DNA from: Phallusia mammillata
Taxonomy: Eukaryota; Chordata; Ascidiacea; Phlebobranchia; Ascidiidae
Assembly: GCA_003260075.1 (NCBI GenBank)
Contig: QLIY01000528.1
Span: forward strand, 30,092 to 94,091
DNA length: 64,000 bases
Direction of reading: 5' to 3'
The notes beneath the pieces were generated by a model that had not been told where the DNA came from, ran no database searches, and worked only from the letters and a program-made list of their open reading frames with translations. How positions within the stretch are numbered: the stretch's first letter is position 1; every line of letters starts with the position of its first letter. Below, piece after piece: positions 45,527 through 58,600 of the stretch. The translations under genes and the position numbers were made by a program.

Positions 45527-45747
45527 AACAATCATACTCAAAATTATCGCAGTTCTTTTATCTTAACAATTAAGCAAATACGCTATTGTTATAGTACCAC
45601 ATTAAGAATGGATTTCACTACCTTGCTATTAATGCTAAAATCATGCAAAAAAATTTGAGGTAATGCAACAGTAAATGATCAATGTTTTTATTTTTCTTCC
45701 AATTGTTTTGTAGAAGTGTGTTTCATTGACACAACAACAATATTAAA

Positions 45748-48700
45748 ATGAGTGTCAGCTTTTTTGCTCACAAGCAGGCACTGCTGGGTGCCTACAACGA
45801 TGTTATTAATGACAAGACAGATACAGATTGGTATGTAAACAAATTCCTATTTATTTTTGATATGTTTTGGACTGACTAGTTTCGTTTCTGTGTTTGGTTT
45901 GTGGTTGTAAATTTATTTGCCAAACATCTTGACCAATTTTATTGCAAAAACAACATTTGCCTTTCACTTTTAATTTTTTTATTTTCAGGGCACTTTTTAC
46001 ATATGAAGGAAATAAAAATGAATTAAAAGTGCAAGGAACAGGAGGTGAAATGTGTAAATTTTCTTACGAAAGCATAATGTTGTATAATAAATAATAATCA
46101 TTTTCCTTTTTTTTAGATGAAGGTCTTGATGAGTTGGAATCCGAATTTAATAGTGGAAAAATAATGTACGCCTTCGTGAGAGTAAAAGATCCCAACACAA
46201 CAATGAAGAAATTTTTGATAATTGTCTGGGTAAGACTACTCAGTAAAAATGTGTTTTTGTTCAGTCATGGCATTTTAGCTGGTGGTGAATTATTTCGGAA
46301 AAAATGAAAATTAGCATGAGCTACTCAGATTTTTTGTTAATTTTAGCAAGGTGATGGAGTTCCTGCTACAAGAAAAGGTGCTTGCGCGAACCATGTAAAA
46401 GACATCACAAGATTTTTTAAGGTTAGTCTGTAACATCTCCAATTTGACATGTATATACTGCTTCTTTCATTTGTTCAGCTCAAGAGTTGTAAGTTCGGTT
46501 GAGTTGGGTTTGGGCTTCAATTAAAACAAATTAGGCTTGATAAAGGCCTTACTTCACAATTCACATGCCATATTTGTAATGCAATTTCATTATGGTGAAT
46601 TCATCTTTACGGGCCATTACAAGCTTGCTATTAAAAGGGTTTGGGGTTGTACTTTTTCGTTAAAGCCCACTTACTTGCAAATGCCAACATGTACTGATCT
46701 AACCGCAAATATTTCATGACATATTTGCCTTCAGGGCAGCCATATTGTTATTTACGCCCGCAACGATGATGACGTAACCCCAGAAGAAATCATGCATCAA
46801 GTTCAGAAATCCACATCTAACTTTACATATGTCGCTCCAAAAGAAACTGAGGACATACCAACAGCGGTGGTGAGTAGCTTTCATTGTGCACATGTCATCT
46901 GACTAAATATATATATACAGACTAAGCAAATATAAGAATAACACTTTTTTTGCCTATTTGGGTTCTTAGTCATCTGAACTACAAACAAAGATAATTAAAC
47001 TGTGTGTTGAAATTGCCTCACTGTTAAGGTTGTAAGCAGTTTTGGCAACATATTTAACCATCTTTGCTTTAAAGGGTTTTTAGGTGTTGATTCAAGTGTG
47101 GTAGCTATGACAATGCATGAAATTATGATTTAAAACCTTTAAATTGGCAATACGGAGATTACTATTGCTGCTAATTAATCACCAAAAAAGTTTAAAAACA
47201 ATATTCTGTTTTTATTTTTGAGCAATAAACCCTTCTTGATTTGATTTTTCGTTTTTTTAACAATGTTTTTTTTTTAAATATGATTATGAAAGGGGGATAT
47301 CCTTTTTGTGTGATTTTTATTTCATATTTTAATTTATTGCATTTTGATTTGTGTGAAATGCATGCAGGGATCAGTTTATAAACGAATCAACCCTGAGCAA
47401 GAAATTAAATCGACCAGAAATGACAAGTTCTGGACACAGATTCAGGTATTTACTTTTGCAATGTTGGTGTTTGATTTTAGTTTTAGTGATTTTCATTTGC
47501 AGCCACTTGGTTCGTTGTTTTTTTCAAACTGGTGGTGTGGTGTGTATAGATTTGGATAGGTGGGGATGTGGATTCTATTCCTGATAAAAAAACAAACAAA
47601 AGCATGTTCCATAAGCTGTTAAGAGGTTATGTTTTATTCAATCAGGAGTACATTACAGGGTATAGAATTAGACAATAAACTGCAACATATGTACAAGACG
47701 TTTGTGCTCCTCATGCATAATTAACACTTCAAAAGTAAAGGTTAACAGTTCACAAGGTGAATTTCTCATGTTTTTCTGCCAAGATGTTGAAAGACAAATG
47801 CATTTGTCATCCAAGGTGGTAAAACAACAGTTTTTCTTTTACGGAAACCGTGATTGTTGCATGTTGACAAATAACTATCTGTATATTATCCTTTTTAAAT
47901 CATTTTTTACTGACAAATTTTCTAAAATATATTCAAATTTTATTTGGTATGAGCTGCTGTGCCAATTGTTTTTTTCTCGATTTTGTATTTTCTCCTACAA
48001 GGAAAAGCCAGATCCAACGTGGCAGCGAGTTTAGCTTCCTTATAAACCTAAATCTTTATTTAAACATTAGAAAGAGGAAGAACAAAGGAAGGCTGAGGAT
48101 AAGAAAAGGGCTATGGAAAAGAAAAGAGAGGAATCACTTGCACTCAAAGAACGCGAAAGAAAGTAATAATTTTAAAATAACATTTCATTAACCTCTTACT
48201 GACTGCATACCACCTGACAGCTCTTCCTATTGCTGCATAACACCGAAATGTAATTTGAATGGGTGGGAATGCAGTCAGGGGGAAGAGAAAGCATTGATAT
48301 TGTTTTGGTCTGTTCAATTTGTTGCAACTGTTAATGTGAATTAAATGAGTTAAACTGAAATACTGAAGGTTACGCGGTACCACTTCCTGCGCACCACAGG
48401 TTGAGAATAACTGACTTACAGAATTCACTTGAAAAACTGATACTCCTGTACACTGCACAAACAAATAACAATTTTTGCGTATGTTAGATCTGAAGAGGAG
48501 AGAAACCGTTTGGTGAAACAAAGGGAAAAGGAAATTGCCGAAAAGTTGAGGGCTCAAAAACTTGCCGATGATGAATCAGAAAGACTCACAAAAGAAAAAT
48601 CACAATGGGTAAATTGTCAACACTACATCATAGTTGACAAACTATTGAAAAAATATCCATTAACCTTTATGTCATTCAAATGTGTTGGAGTCTTCTAGGA

Positions 48701-50994
48701 GCTGACTCATGTAGTAAACAGCAACAGTGGGCTTTGGTTTACAAAATTGAGCTTGAAATAATATGGGGGCTTCTGTGATGAGATTGCTGTTCGGCATAAT
48801 GTATTGTTTGTTTTGATTGTTCTGAACAATTATTCAAACAGGAAAAGCAGGAGAAAGAGCAGGAAGCGTCACTTCAAGAACAACGACGTGTGAGAAGGTC
48901 GCAGTCAATTGAACATGCACAGGTACTGTACTATCTTCCATTGCTGTAAGTTGTAAGACCATTGTTTTTATTTGGTTTTGTTTTTTGGTTATCAGTGGAG
49001 TGACAAAAAAGCATGTATAATGGCATAAATTGACATTGGCGTAAACTTGAGTATTTGAATCATTCCTACAAAACGTAGTGCAATTTTTTTGGCTAATGAC
49101 TACATTAGAAGTGGTTATTTTACCAATGGCCACCACTGTCTTTATTTATATGACATCATTGTCATGTATTTGGTGTTACATATCATAATAAGACATTAAT
49201 GCCGATATGACAATCCAATGACATCATAACATTTAGCCCAAGTCTACACATATGCCTATTTGGCCTTTTTCAGCTATCAAGGTTGTTTTAATAGCCCAAT
49301 ATCTGACAAAAGATTTAATCCAGGACTGCTACATAAATTGGCTCTGCATTCACCTGCCTGCTCTGAAAAGATAAATTCTACTGTCAATTTCTTCAATAAA
49401 ATTCTGCACACTAAAAAAAAACAAGTTAATGCTCTGGTTGATAACATTTCATTGATACATATGCTCTGTGTATTAACTTCTACTTTTCATATGTGTAACT
49501 TTCAACCCATTTTTCTGTAAGACTTGTGATCATGTTCCCACCGACCCAGTTGTGTATTTGATTATCAAACTTTATTTTATATGAAAGGAAGCAGAAAGTA
49601 TGATCAGCCAGCGCTCATCAAATCCTCGAAACATCTGGGCTCAAAGAGAGAAGGATGCCAATGCTGCTCCTCCACCAGTAAGGTAAATGGCAATGCCTGA
49701 TTGCTACAAAGGTCAATCACAAGGAAACATTTCTTCAGAATTGGTATTTCACCAGATGCGATCTGTAACTGTAGTGTTTACTCACGGTTCCTTGCACTTG
49801 TGTTGCCTTATTTAACAGTTAAAGTACACCAGGCTCATTGAAGGCGTACTATGATTTATAAATGAGTTTGCTGTGATCGCTGGTCTGCATAAATGCTTCA
49901 GGACGGATCCCAGTATGTGTGTATGTTTACCTCAGCTTAATTAACAGTAAAGTGATTTTGGCAACTTTAATACGAAATATTTGTGATGGGAAAAGCACAC
50001 ATTGGTTCCAGTAACAAATAGTATTTAACATGAACTGAAAATCCTGTTTGTTTGCTTGTTTATTTCCTAAAGTGGTGCATTTTTTAAATAGAAAGTACAG
50101 CTCCAGTGGCTCAAGAACCTCCAGTATCAGTGAGCAACCAGAACCCAAACAAGAATACAATGCACCTGCCAGTAATTACCAACCAGAACCAGCCTATGAA
50201 CCAGAACCAGCCTATCAACCAGAACCTGCCTATCAACCAGAACCTGCCCACCAACCAGAACCAGCGTATCAACCAGAACCAACCTATCAACCAGAACCTT
50301 CATACCAACAACCACCCTATGAACCAGAACCAGCAGCACCCGAACCAACAAATGAATCATATTATGAACAAACTGAGCCACAATACCAAGAGGAAAATGC
50401 ATATGAGGCTGAACCACAGTATGAACCAGAGGCTGCACAGCAGAGTGAACCAAACTACCAGCAGGATGACCAGTATAATGGTACATTGGCTAAAGATTTG
50501 TATGAACTGGCAGATAGTTAATCGAATAAAGCTGTATGAAACTTTTCTTTGGGTTTCAGGCCTAAAAATTTGGCTCGAGTATGATTTTGATCAGAATAAT
50601 GTTACTGTATATATAGTCAAAACTTTTGTTTTCTAAATTCTGTGACAATTTTTTATTAAGAAAATGCTAAACAAAACAGCATACCGTGGTGATATAACAG
50701 CCTTTTTATATTTCAGCATATTCGGAGGCCACAACCCAAGGTGTTAGTGCCAGAGCTCTGTATGACTACCAAGCAGGTGAGTGTGCAACTGATTTTTGTA
50801 TTGAGCAACCATCAAACACAATTAAACAACATCAACTGCATTTACTTTCAACAGATGAGGAGGGTGAGCTGACCTTCGACCCTGGTGACATTATAAATGA
50901 AATAGAACAGATTGATGAGGGCTGGTGGCGTGGAGTGCTGGAGAAAGATGGGTCCTATGGTTTGTTTCCTGCCAACTATGTGGAAACATTATAA
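45748..50994 (+). CDS. DBNL: Drebrin-like actin-binding adaptor (Abp1/DBNL)
   Basis: Adaptor linking F-actin to endocytosis. The N-terminal ADF-homology domain starts [20 protein letters not shown] (45748) and continues [60 protein letters not shown], and ends near [14 protein letters not shown] (47369). A charged coiled coil follows in exons near 48074-48163, 48488-48607, 48841-48922 and 49588-49684 ([39 protein letters not shown]). Then comes a proline-rich linker of PEPAYQ hexapeptides (50090-50520). The C-terminal SH3 ([40 protein letters not shown]) ends with TAA at 50994. Domain order equals vertebrate DBNL. The linker repeat is expanded and regular. Intron sequence near 49822-49925 has a copy of the tRNA-bearing repeat. 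Confidence 0.95.
49822..49925. repeat. tRNA-bearing repeat, fragment (copy 2)
   Basis: Contains CCAGGCTCATTGAAGGCG, then TGTGATCGCTGGTCTGCATA and GCTTCAGGACGGATCCCAGT, which match the flanks of copies 1 and 3, but not the tRNA-like unit. It lies in a DBNL intron. Confidence 0.55.
50177..50335 (+). repeat. 18-bp coding minisatellite, PEPAYQ repeats in DBNL
   Basis: About nine head-to-tail copies of an 18-bp unit (AACCAGAACCAGCCTATG type) encode P-E-P-A-Y-[QE] with small changes (PEPAH, PEPTY, PEPSY). The unit keeps frame throughout. Located between the coiled coil and SH3. Confidence 0.9.
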
Positions 50995-52612
50995 ATGCTC
51001 CAGATAAAAGCAGAAGCAAAAAAACATTTTCATAGTGAAAGTGCAAGTGCATTTCAACAGTGGCAGATCATTCCAATTATGTTTTTTTCATTGGTTTCTT
51101 CATTTTCCCTGGTAGCTTGTCCATTGCACTTTTCATGATAGAGTTGTAACAATTTAAAATGGTTTAGCTGATGAAATTCATTCCATTGCCTATAATAGGT
51201 AAAACACTATGTCTAAAAGATTTCTGTTGATTGTCAAAAGCAAAGGAAAATATATATATGTCGTGTATCAAAACCCACTATTCCCAATGGGTACATTCCT
51301 TTTTGGACGCCATTAATCAAATTTCATGTAATATGTTCGAGGTTAAGTTAATAATCAATACCCAAACATACAGATCAGGTCTTTGTGGTCTGATCACATA
51401 TATCATGGGGTCGCTCTGTAAAAAATGAATACTGTATCTGTTTTTTTAACAAATCATGTCAAACTCTTACAGATTGTAGTGGTTTTACTTTGTATTGTTG
51501 CCATGCTATGTTTTATGCAACTATCTGGAAATTAGAGTCTAATTTTTTAATGTTTTGTGTACACTATTTGGCATAGTGGCTAAATTTGCATTTTGTTATA
51601 ATTGATTTGTGCCTACAGAACGCATTTGCTTACAACTGTATCAATTGCACTACTTGCTCACGTTGCTTAACTTTTGTAGCATAATTAACCAGCATGTATG
51701 TGAATCAATTTTCTTTTTCATTTGGCTTGTATATATATCTGTTTCAGCTGCCCTTTGTATTGACTGTGTATCCCACTTTATCCAATCAATAAAAATCTAT
51801 GAGTGACCAATGGCTTTGTTTTGAAACATGAAAAAAAGGACCATTAGTTAAACCCAAAAACAATAGATCAAGACCAGTAGCTGCTATTTATTTCGTAATG
51901 AAAATGCGCTGTGTCATGTAGTTTTAATGACCAAGATAGCATGCAGTTTTCTTGCAATATGAATCAAAAGCCCAAACAAGCATGACATGTCCATCAATGA
52001 AACTAACAGAGCTGTTTCTTTCATGTATTTGCCAGTAGTGTGTAAAAGTTACTTTCATAGTCAAAGGCAGATAGCCTATATACACCAGGTTTTTATGTAC
52101 ATTTGTTGTTTGTCTTTTGGGTCTGGAACACTCCTACACAGTTACGCAAAGTTTTGCCAAACATTCCAATTCAATAACATGTTACCACACACTTGAAATT
52201 GACAGAAATAAGCCAGTGACACAATCATTCGTCAATAAATAAATTACGTTGAAAAATTGTTACTATTTAAGCAAGCAATACCATCCAGTATGATATAAAT
52301 CCTCTGATTTGAGTTGCTGCTGTGTTGACGGATTAGAAAATTACATGATAAAAAGATGTGTTTGAGTCTTGGTTTCAAAAAGGCCTAGAGGTTTTGATCA
52401 TGGCAAGGTCTCAATGCATCTCACTCGCACCACACATTCACACATGCATCCTCACATATTGGAGGAACGCATTTACACGTTTTTCGCAGCAGGCAGGCGC
52501 ACACATCCGCATGACGGGGAAGAGATAAAAACAGAGTCAACAGGCATACAATAGAGAAATTGCCAAGTTAAACTGTTCCTAGAAGAGGCTGGTTTTTGCA
52601 ATTCTGGATCAG
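50995..52612. other. DBNL 3' UTR and convergent spacer to KPNA
   Basis: DBNL 3' UTR runs to about 51785-51800 (CCAATCAATAAAAATCTATG). The rest is convergent spacer, probably including the KPNA 3' UTR. I see no repeat or coding signal here. Confidence 0.5.
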
Positions 52613-55600
52613 TTAAAACTTAAATTCCCCATCAGTGGGCAGAGCCATGCTCGGGTCAAATTGATATCCCATTACACCTTCCTCCGGGCCAAGTTCACCA
52701 TCCGGCTGAAAAAAACGGGAAAAAAGTTTATTTAGATTGTTCAAGTAGAAAAATGCATCCATGTTTGATGTTGAATACATTGAGTCGTTTAAAAAAATGT
52801 TACAAATGGATCAGCTAAGTAGAATACATTCATACTGGAGTCAGCCTAAAGCATCCATGCAGACACGCGACCATGGCATACTCATCTATAATGATAGTAC
52901 ATCAGGCCCATTGAAGGCTTATACAAAATCAAGCAGGTCACTCTACTACAAAGCTGACATGTGCAGCATACAAGGCAGGCAACGGTGCTTGTGATTCGAC
53001 TTTTAAGAGGTTCGCCAATAAGCCTGCGTAGCTCAGTTGGTAGAACGGGTGTACCGGCAAGACTCCTGTCATGGGTTCGAATCCCACCGCAGGCTAGATT
53101 TTGCCACATGAAAATGCTTAGGAGACCAGCTTCATTCAGTATAACGCTCACTGGACCTGGCGTACTATGACATGTTACAAACGAATTTGCAGTTTGCCAA
53201 CTGAATAGGATGATGATTTTGCATATTATTTAGAATAAACCAATTTATTTAGGCTATATAATTTAACTATTTAGGACACATAGTACTGGGTTATCAGACA
53301 GACAAAAATAATTCATCATTTGTATAAGAAATGCGAAGCAACAAAGTTTAGACATGGAAATACTTACATCACCAGAGAAGAATTGATCAATGATTTCATA
53401 AGCCAACTTGTAAATTTCCTCATTTTCATGGTTTTGCAGCATTTCAATTTTATCCAATCCTAAAAATAATACTCATTTAGACCTCAAATTGAAAATAATA
53501 AGTAACACAAAATGACATTCAAGCCACAAACATGCTTAAAAAGTCGGTTTAAAAAGTTTTCAAATAAAGTGGCAGGCACAGTAATCTAGCAAATTTTGAG
53601 AAAAAGCTTTCTAGTTTTGGTTTATCTGAGATTACACACTAGGAGAAAAGACATGTGAGATTTTAATCAAATTTTCAAAAACCTCACCTCCGCATTCCTC
53701 TATCATAGTAGCAACAGCCTCATTTTCTCCTGCCAGTTTCAAGATATTGCTGATACCATCCAAAACCACTTGTACAACCTAAAAGCAGCAAATTTCTTTC
53801 AAATAATTACAATTGTTTAAAGTCATTCGTTGAATAAAACAGTTTTAACTTTTCATTTGAGTTTTTTGTACCCTATGCTCCCTTTCCATTCCACATTAAT
53901 ATAGCTGTTTTCACAGTAATGCCGTAAATCTCAGTTGAACGGGAATCGGTTAATACAGATCTTTGCCTAATCTGGACAAATTTTTAGAGCCAACTGGGTT
54001 TATGGTATGTTCATTTTTACAAAAGCACTTTTACAATTTGTTTTTAGATAACACCTTTTACAAATGTTAATTTAAAACTCTTTAATATTTGGAGGGGCAT
54101 ATTAGCTTCCAGGCATCAAAAAAATGATATGTTTCCAATACCAATTTATACGAATACAATTCTTGATATTAATACCTGATTGTCTTTGGCCATAAGCAAG
54201 TTGCAAAATGGTGGAATCACTCCTTGCTCAACAACAAATGCTACTTGTTCTTTGTTTCCCGAAATTGTCAAGTTACTAATCGCCCATGCAGCTTCCTTTT
54301 GAGTTTGAAAGTCACTCTAAAAGCAAAGTCTCATTTTACTGCATTTGGCCAACGTCAGATCAGCATTTGGCCAACGTCTGGTCAGTATAGTTTGATCAAT
54401 ACAACTAATCAATAGATTAAAAGTGTGTTTAAAATGTGTCAATCAATAAATTAGGAGAAATAAACAAATTTACAACCAAAATGTGAGCATAGATAGATGT
54501 TTAATAGATGAACTAAATGAGAAAAAATAATTTAATGTAATGTTTCAAATATGAATAGATGCCATACTGTCATTTTATTCTATGCCCAGACGATAAAAAA
54601 ATATTTCTGCTTCTTTTGTCACTTGTTGGTATGACCTATGAGGCATTGGGTCTTTACTTTTTGTACATTTAATAACATAATGACGTATGTTAACTCATGA
54701 AATTTACATGCATGTAATAGTTGAATGCTAACAATTAAACGGCAAGTGAAAATTTTATGACTTTGTTAAAGGTTTTTGCTATGTAATCCCAATCAGTTGA
54801 ACATGGAGCAAGTTACAAAAATTCACTGCACCTCAAAATATAAAAACCAATATATTTGTGGGCTTATATTGGTTATTGAAACACAACGTCCGCGAAAGTC
54901 CCAACATTTTAATGACAACTATAAGTTGTTGTTTTTCAATAATTCAATGTTTTTAAAATGTGAGGATTAACACACACTAAATACTGCAAAATCTCCTATT
55001 GTGACGCATGACAAGGCATTGTTATGTAATAAAGGGTTCTGCTTCTATAAACCGTTCAGGGGTATTTTTGCGCTAGAGTGAAAACTGAATGTTTTTGTCA
55101 GCTTCTACTTAGTATATAACTATAAAATATAAAAATAAACTTATCTACAGATAAAAAAGGTGTATAGTTCCCTAGAGTTTGACCCGGAAAAAAGTTTTTC
55201 CTGCAAAATTTTAAACCTTGGCCCGCGTAGTGAGTTAATGATTTTAAATGGCCCACAACAAAATAAAGTTGGACCACACTGTTTTACATTATCAAAACTA
55301 AATTACACAGCTCTTTATTAAGCAATACGTGTTAATGAACATAAAAACAGCAACTCAAGATTGGGTACATTTAGAAGGTACATATGGTATGCTTATCTTT
55401 ATGCTATGCTTGCATGTATGACAATTTTATACCTTGCTTAAGTGCATGATAATCTGAGGAATTAGACCTGCATCTATGACAGCTTGAACCTGTGACTGGT
55501 TGCCAGCAGTGATGTTAGATAGGAACCAAACAGCCTCCTACAAAAACAAAATTCATACTGCCAATGACAACAAAAAACAAACTAAAACACAATATCTTAC

Positions 55601-58600
55601 AAAAACTTTTAGGATATGACAAAAATACATTTCAACTAAATAGCAACCTACCTTATTGATTTTATCTTTATGGTGAGAAAGCAATGCAGGGAAATGTTTC
55701 AGCACATCACAGTTAAGAACTTCTTGTGTCTGGTCGTCTGTACCCGTAACAATGTTGCCCACCGCTCGTACTGCAGCAGTCTGTTCAAATACAAGCATAA
55801 GGTAATAAGCATTTGTTTAAAATATGGCCAGTTACAATTTCACTAGTGATGGGACGATACCAGGTTTTGAAGCGAGTATACCGAGTAAGAGTACCGAGTA
55901 CGATTACCGAGTACTTAAGTGTAGTGTTGTACTTAGTTGTTGTATATCACTGGCTAATTTATCTGCCATGCTCTGGGTACAGGCGTGCACACACACATGC
56001 CGAAAATTGTAATCTCCACATGACAGCGAAAAAGATATACGTAAACTGGCGGAACTTTTTTCCACTTTTGTGCTGCCCGAAGCAAATATTGGCATAAAGT
56101 TGCACGTATTCTTATGGTGTAAATCGGCCTTCGGTACTCGCACGTTGGTATCGAAAACTGAGACAAAATATTTCCATACAGAACATCGATACCACTGAAA
56201 TCGTTCGATACCATCGATACCGAGTACCGGGTACTCGTTCCATCACTAAATTTCATTATTGCAAACCTGCACTTTAACTTCACTGTGTGTAAGGAGAGGG
56301 ACAAGAAATGGCACAACACCAGAATCGATCACCAACTGAATCAGCTCATTGCCACCATCTGTTAAGTAAGATAGGGCCCATACAGTGTCCACTAGTATCT
56401 GTTGAAGAAAAGTACTAAATTTAATTAACATTTTGAACACACAATCTATTTGCGTCAAACCAGTAAATTTTTTAGCATCTGTACTTACATTAGTGTCAGG
56501 ATGGTGGATAAGTTCACAAAGAGCAGGCAAAAGCGCGTGAATCGTTTCAGCGGGAGGGGGAGGATCTTTGTTTCGACACAAGTTAACTATTACCCAAGTA
56601 ACATTTCTGAAAAAACATCATTTTCGTGTAAATGTGTTGGTTTTTATAGCTGCCACATTTTATGTTGCAATTTAAGTATAGAGCGATTGCATGATCAGAA
56701 AGTGACAGTGCACACTGCTTGATTTTCAACTTTACTTGAGTGTGTAATCCAACAAACTTGAGTGCTGTAATATGGCTGCACTAACAAATATGGCGATTTT
56801 CTTGTCACCAGTTGCACTGATGAGACCTAATCGGTTGAAACAGTGTGCACTGCCGTCAATGTAACACTATTTGGTTAACCTAGTTACAAAATTAAGTGCA
56901 CTTTGACATTGCAAATAGTCAGTCTCCTCTTAAAGTGGTACGTTAGAACTTAAGTATAGTTAAGAATCTATCAGATGCACAGCAATTAATAGTTTAGGTT
57001 GTCACGATTCAAAAGGACTTAACTATGTAAATAACCAGATGTATGACCTAGTTACAATTTGGGTAACATTGGCTTGTCAATTCACCACCGGTTATAAAAA
57101 CACTGCACTAAATGGTTATGGGAACAACTAAATCTTTATTTCCTATGGCTTACCTGAGAAAACTGATAGGTATATCAGGGTTGATAAACATTAAAAGTGG
57201 TTGAACAACACCCAGGCTGATAACATAGTCGCGCAAAGCAGGTCCATCACCTAAATGTTAACACAGTAGACTTTAGTCCCTTTACTTGTTAATAAACAAT
57301 GTTTCGATTTAAATATTTAAAAACTTACCTATGATGTTTCCCAAGGCCCAAACTGCTTGTTCACAGACGTTCTGGTGTTCGGAGTTTAGCAGTTTTAGAA
57401 ACAAAGGAACAGCGCCTGGTTAATGAATACAAAAACGGTTTCATGTTTCGGAACAGAACTTCTGCTATTATTAGTAAAATAACAGGAAGGAAGGTACTTG
57501 TGATTTATAACCATTACAAAATGATTTTACAAAAGTCAAAAAAGGTGTAAGTACCAAGTTTAATAAAATGTACAACAGACTTGTTATCTAAAACCTAATA
57601 AAGAGATTTTCACATGTAAAAAGCAAATAAAAAAAGGCATGAAACTTTGACTAACCTGCATCAACGACTGCTTGTGTTTGTTGAGATGTCCCTGACGCAA
57701 TATTGGTTAACGCCCATGCAGCTTCAAACTGGAGGGAGGAATGGTCATCCCTCTGGAGGCATTGAACCAAAATAGGTAGAATACCTGGGAAAAACCACAA
57801 TTTTAATTTTATTTATTTGAGAAACAAAATGTACATGAAGGTTAAAACTAGTACTATGCTACCTGTTCTCATTTATGTCACAATCTTTTCTAATGAAGTA
57901 GTACAACTTATAATAAAATAGAAGTAATAATACAAACATAAAACAAAACACCAAAACACTTTGTAACTAGTCTAATGAGATGTTGGTATTTGTTCTATTA
58001 AGCACAGCTTCTGTTATTGCCAGTTTGTAGTAACTTTTGGCCTTGTTATGAAAGAATATTCCTTTTTTATTTATTTTTACTAATACAGCAGCTCAATTAG
58101 TGTCATCTCAAGGCACATTGGTTGTAGAGCGCTGATACTAAAAGAATAGCAGTAAACTACAGGCCTGATATGTCTACTGCACATTTGGGCTTATGCCAGA
58201 CACACTCTGTGGTAGCCGCATCTATCTAAAGTCATGCCCAATCTCAGAAGAAATTGGGGAATCACTTTCAAGAATAGCAGCAGTCTTACCAGATCGAATA
58301 AGATCGTCGATTGGGGGATTTCTGTCACTTGAAAGAAGTTTACGAGCCTGTTGGACTGCACTGAGTTGCACAGTCTCATCATCACTCTTCGCATTTGCAA
58401 CAATGTCATCCAACTTCAGAGACATCTGTAACATGTAAACAAATATGTTGTTTTAAAAAGCTTCAAAACAAAATTAAACCGACATGAACCAAACTCACAG
58501 GTTTAGTTTCTGAATCGGATTCATCCAAACTATCGTCAGCAATTGGGACATTTCTTCTTTTTAACAGATGGTCACCACGTTTTTGTTTTCGCAATTCCAC

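Noticed and set aside
50127-50486. 119-codon open frame antisense to the DBNL linker
   Set aside because: It is a mirror of the 18-bp coding repeat; a regular unit keeps several frames open. No homology or splice context.
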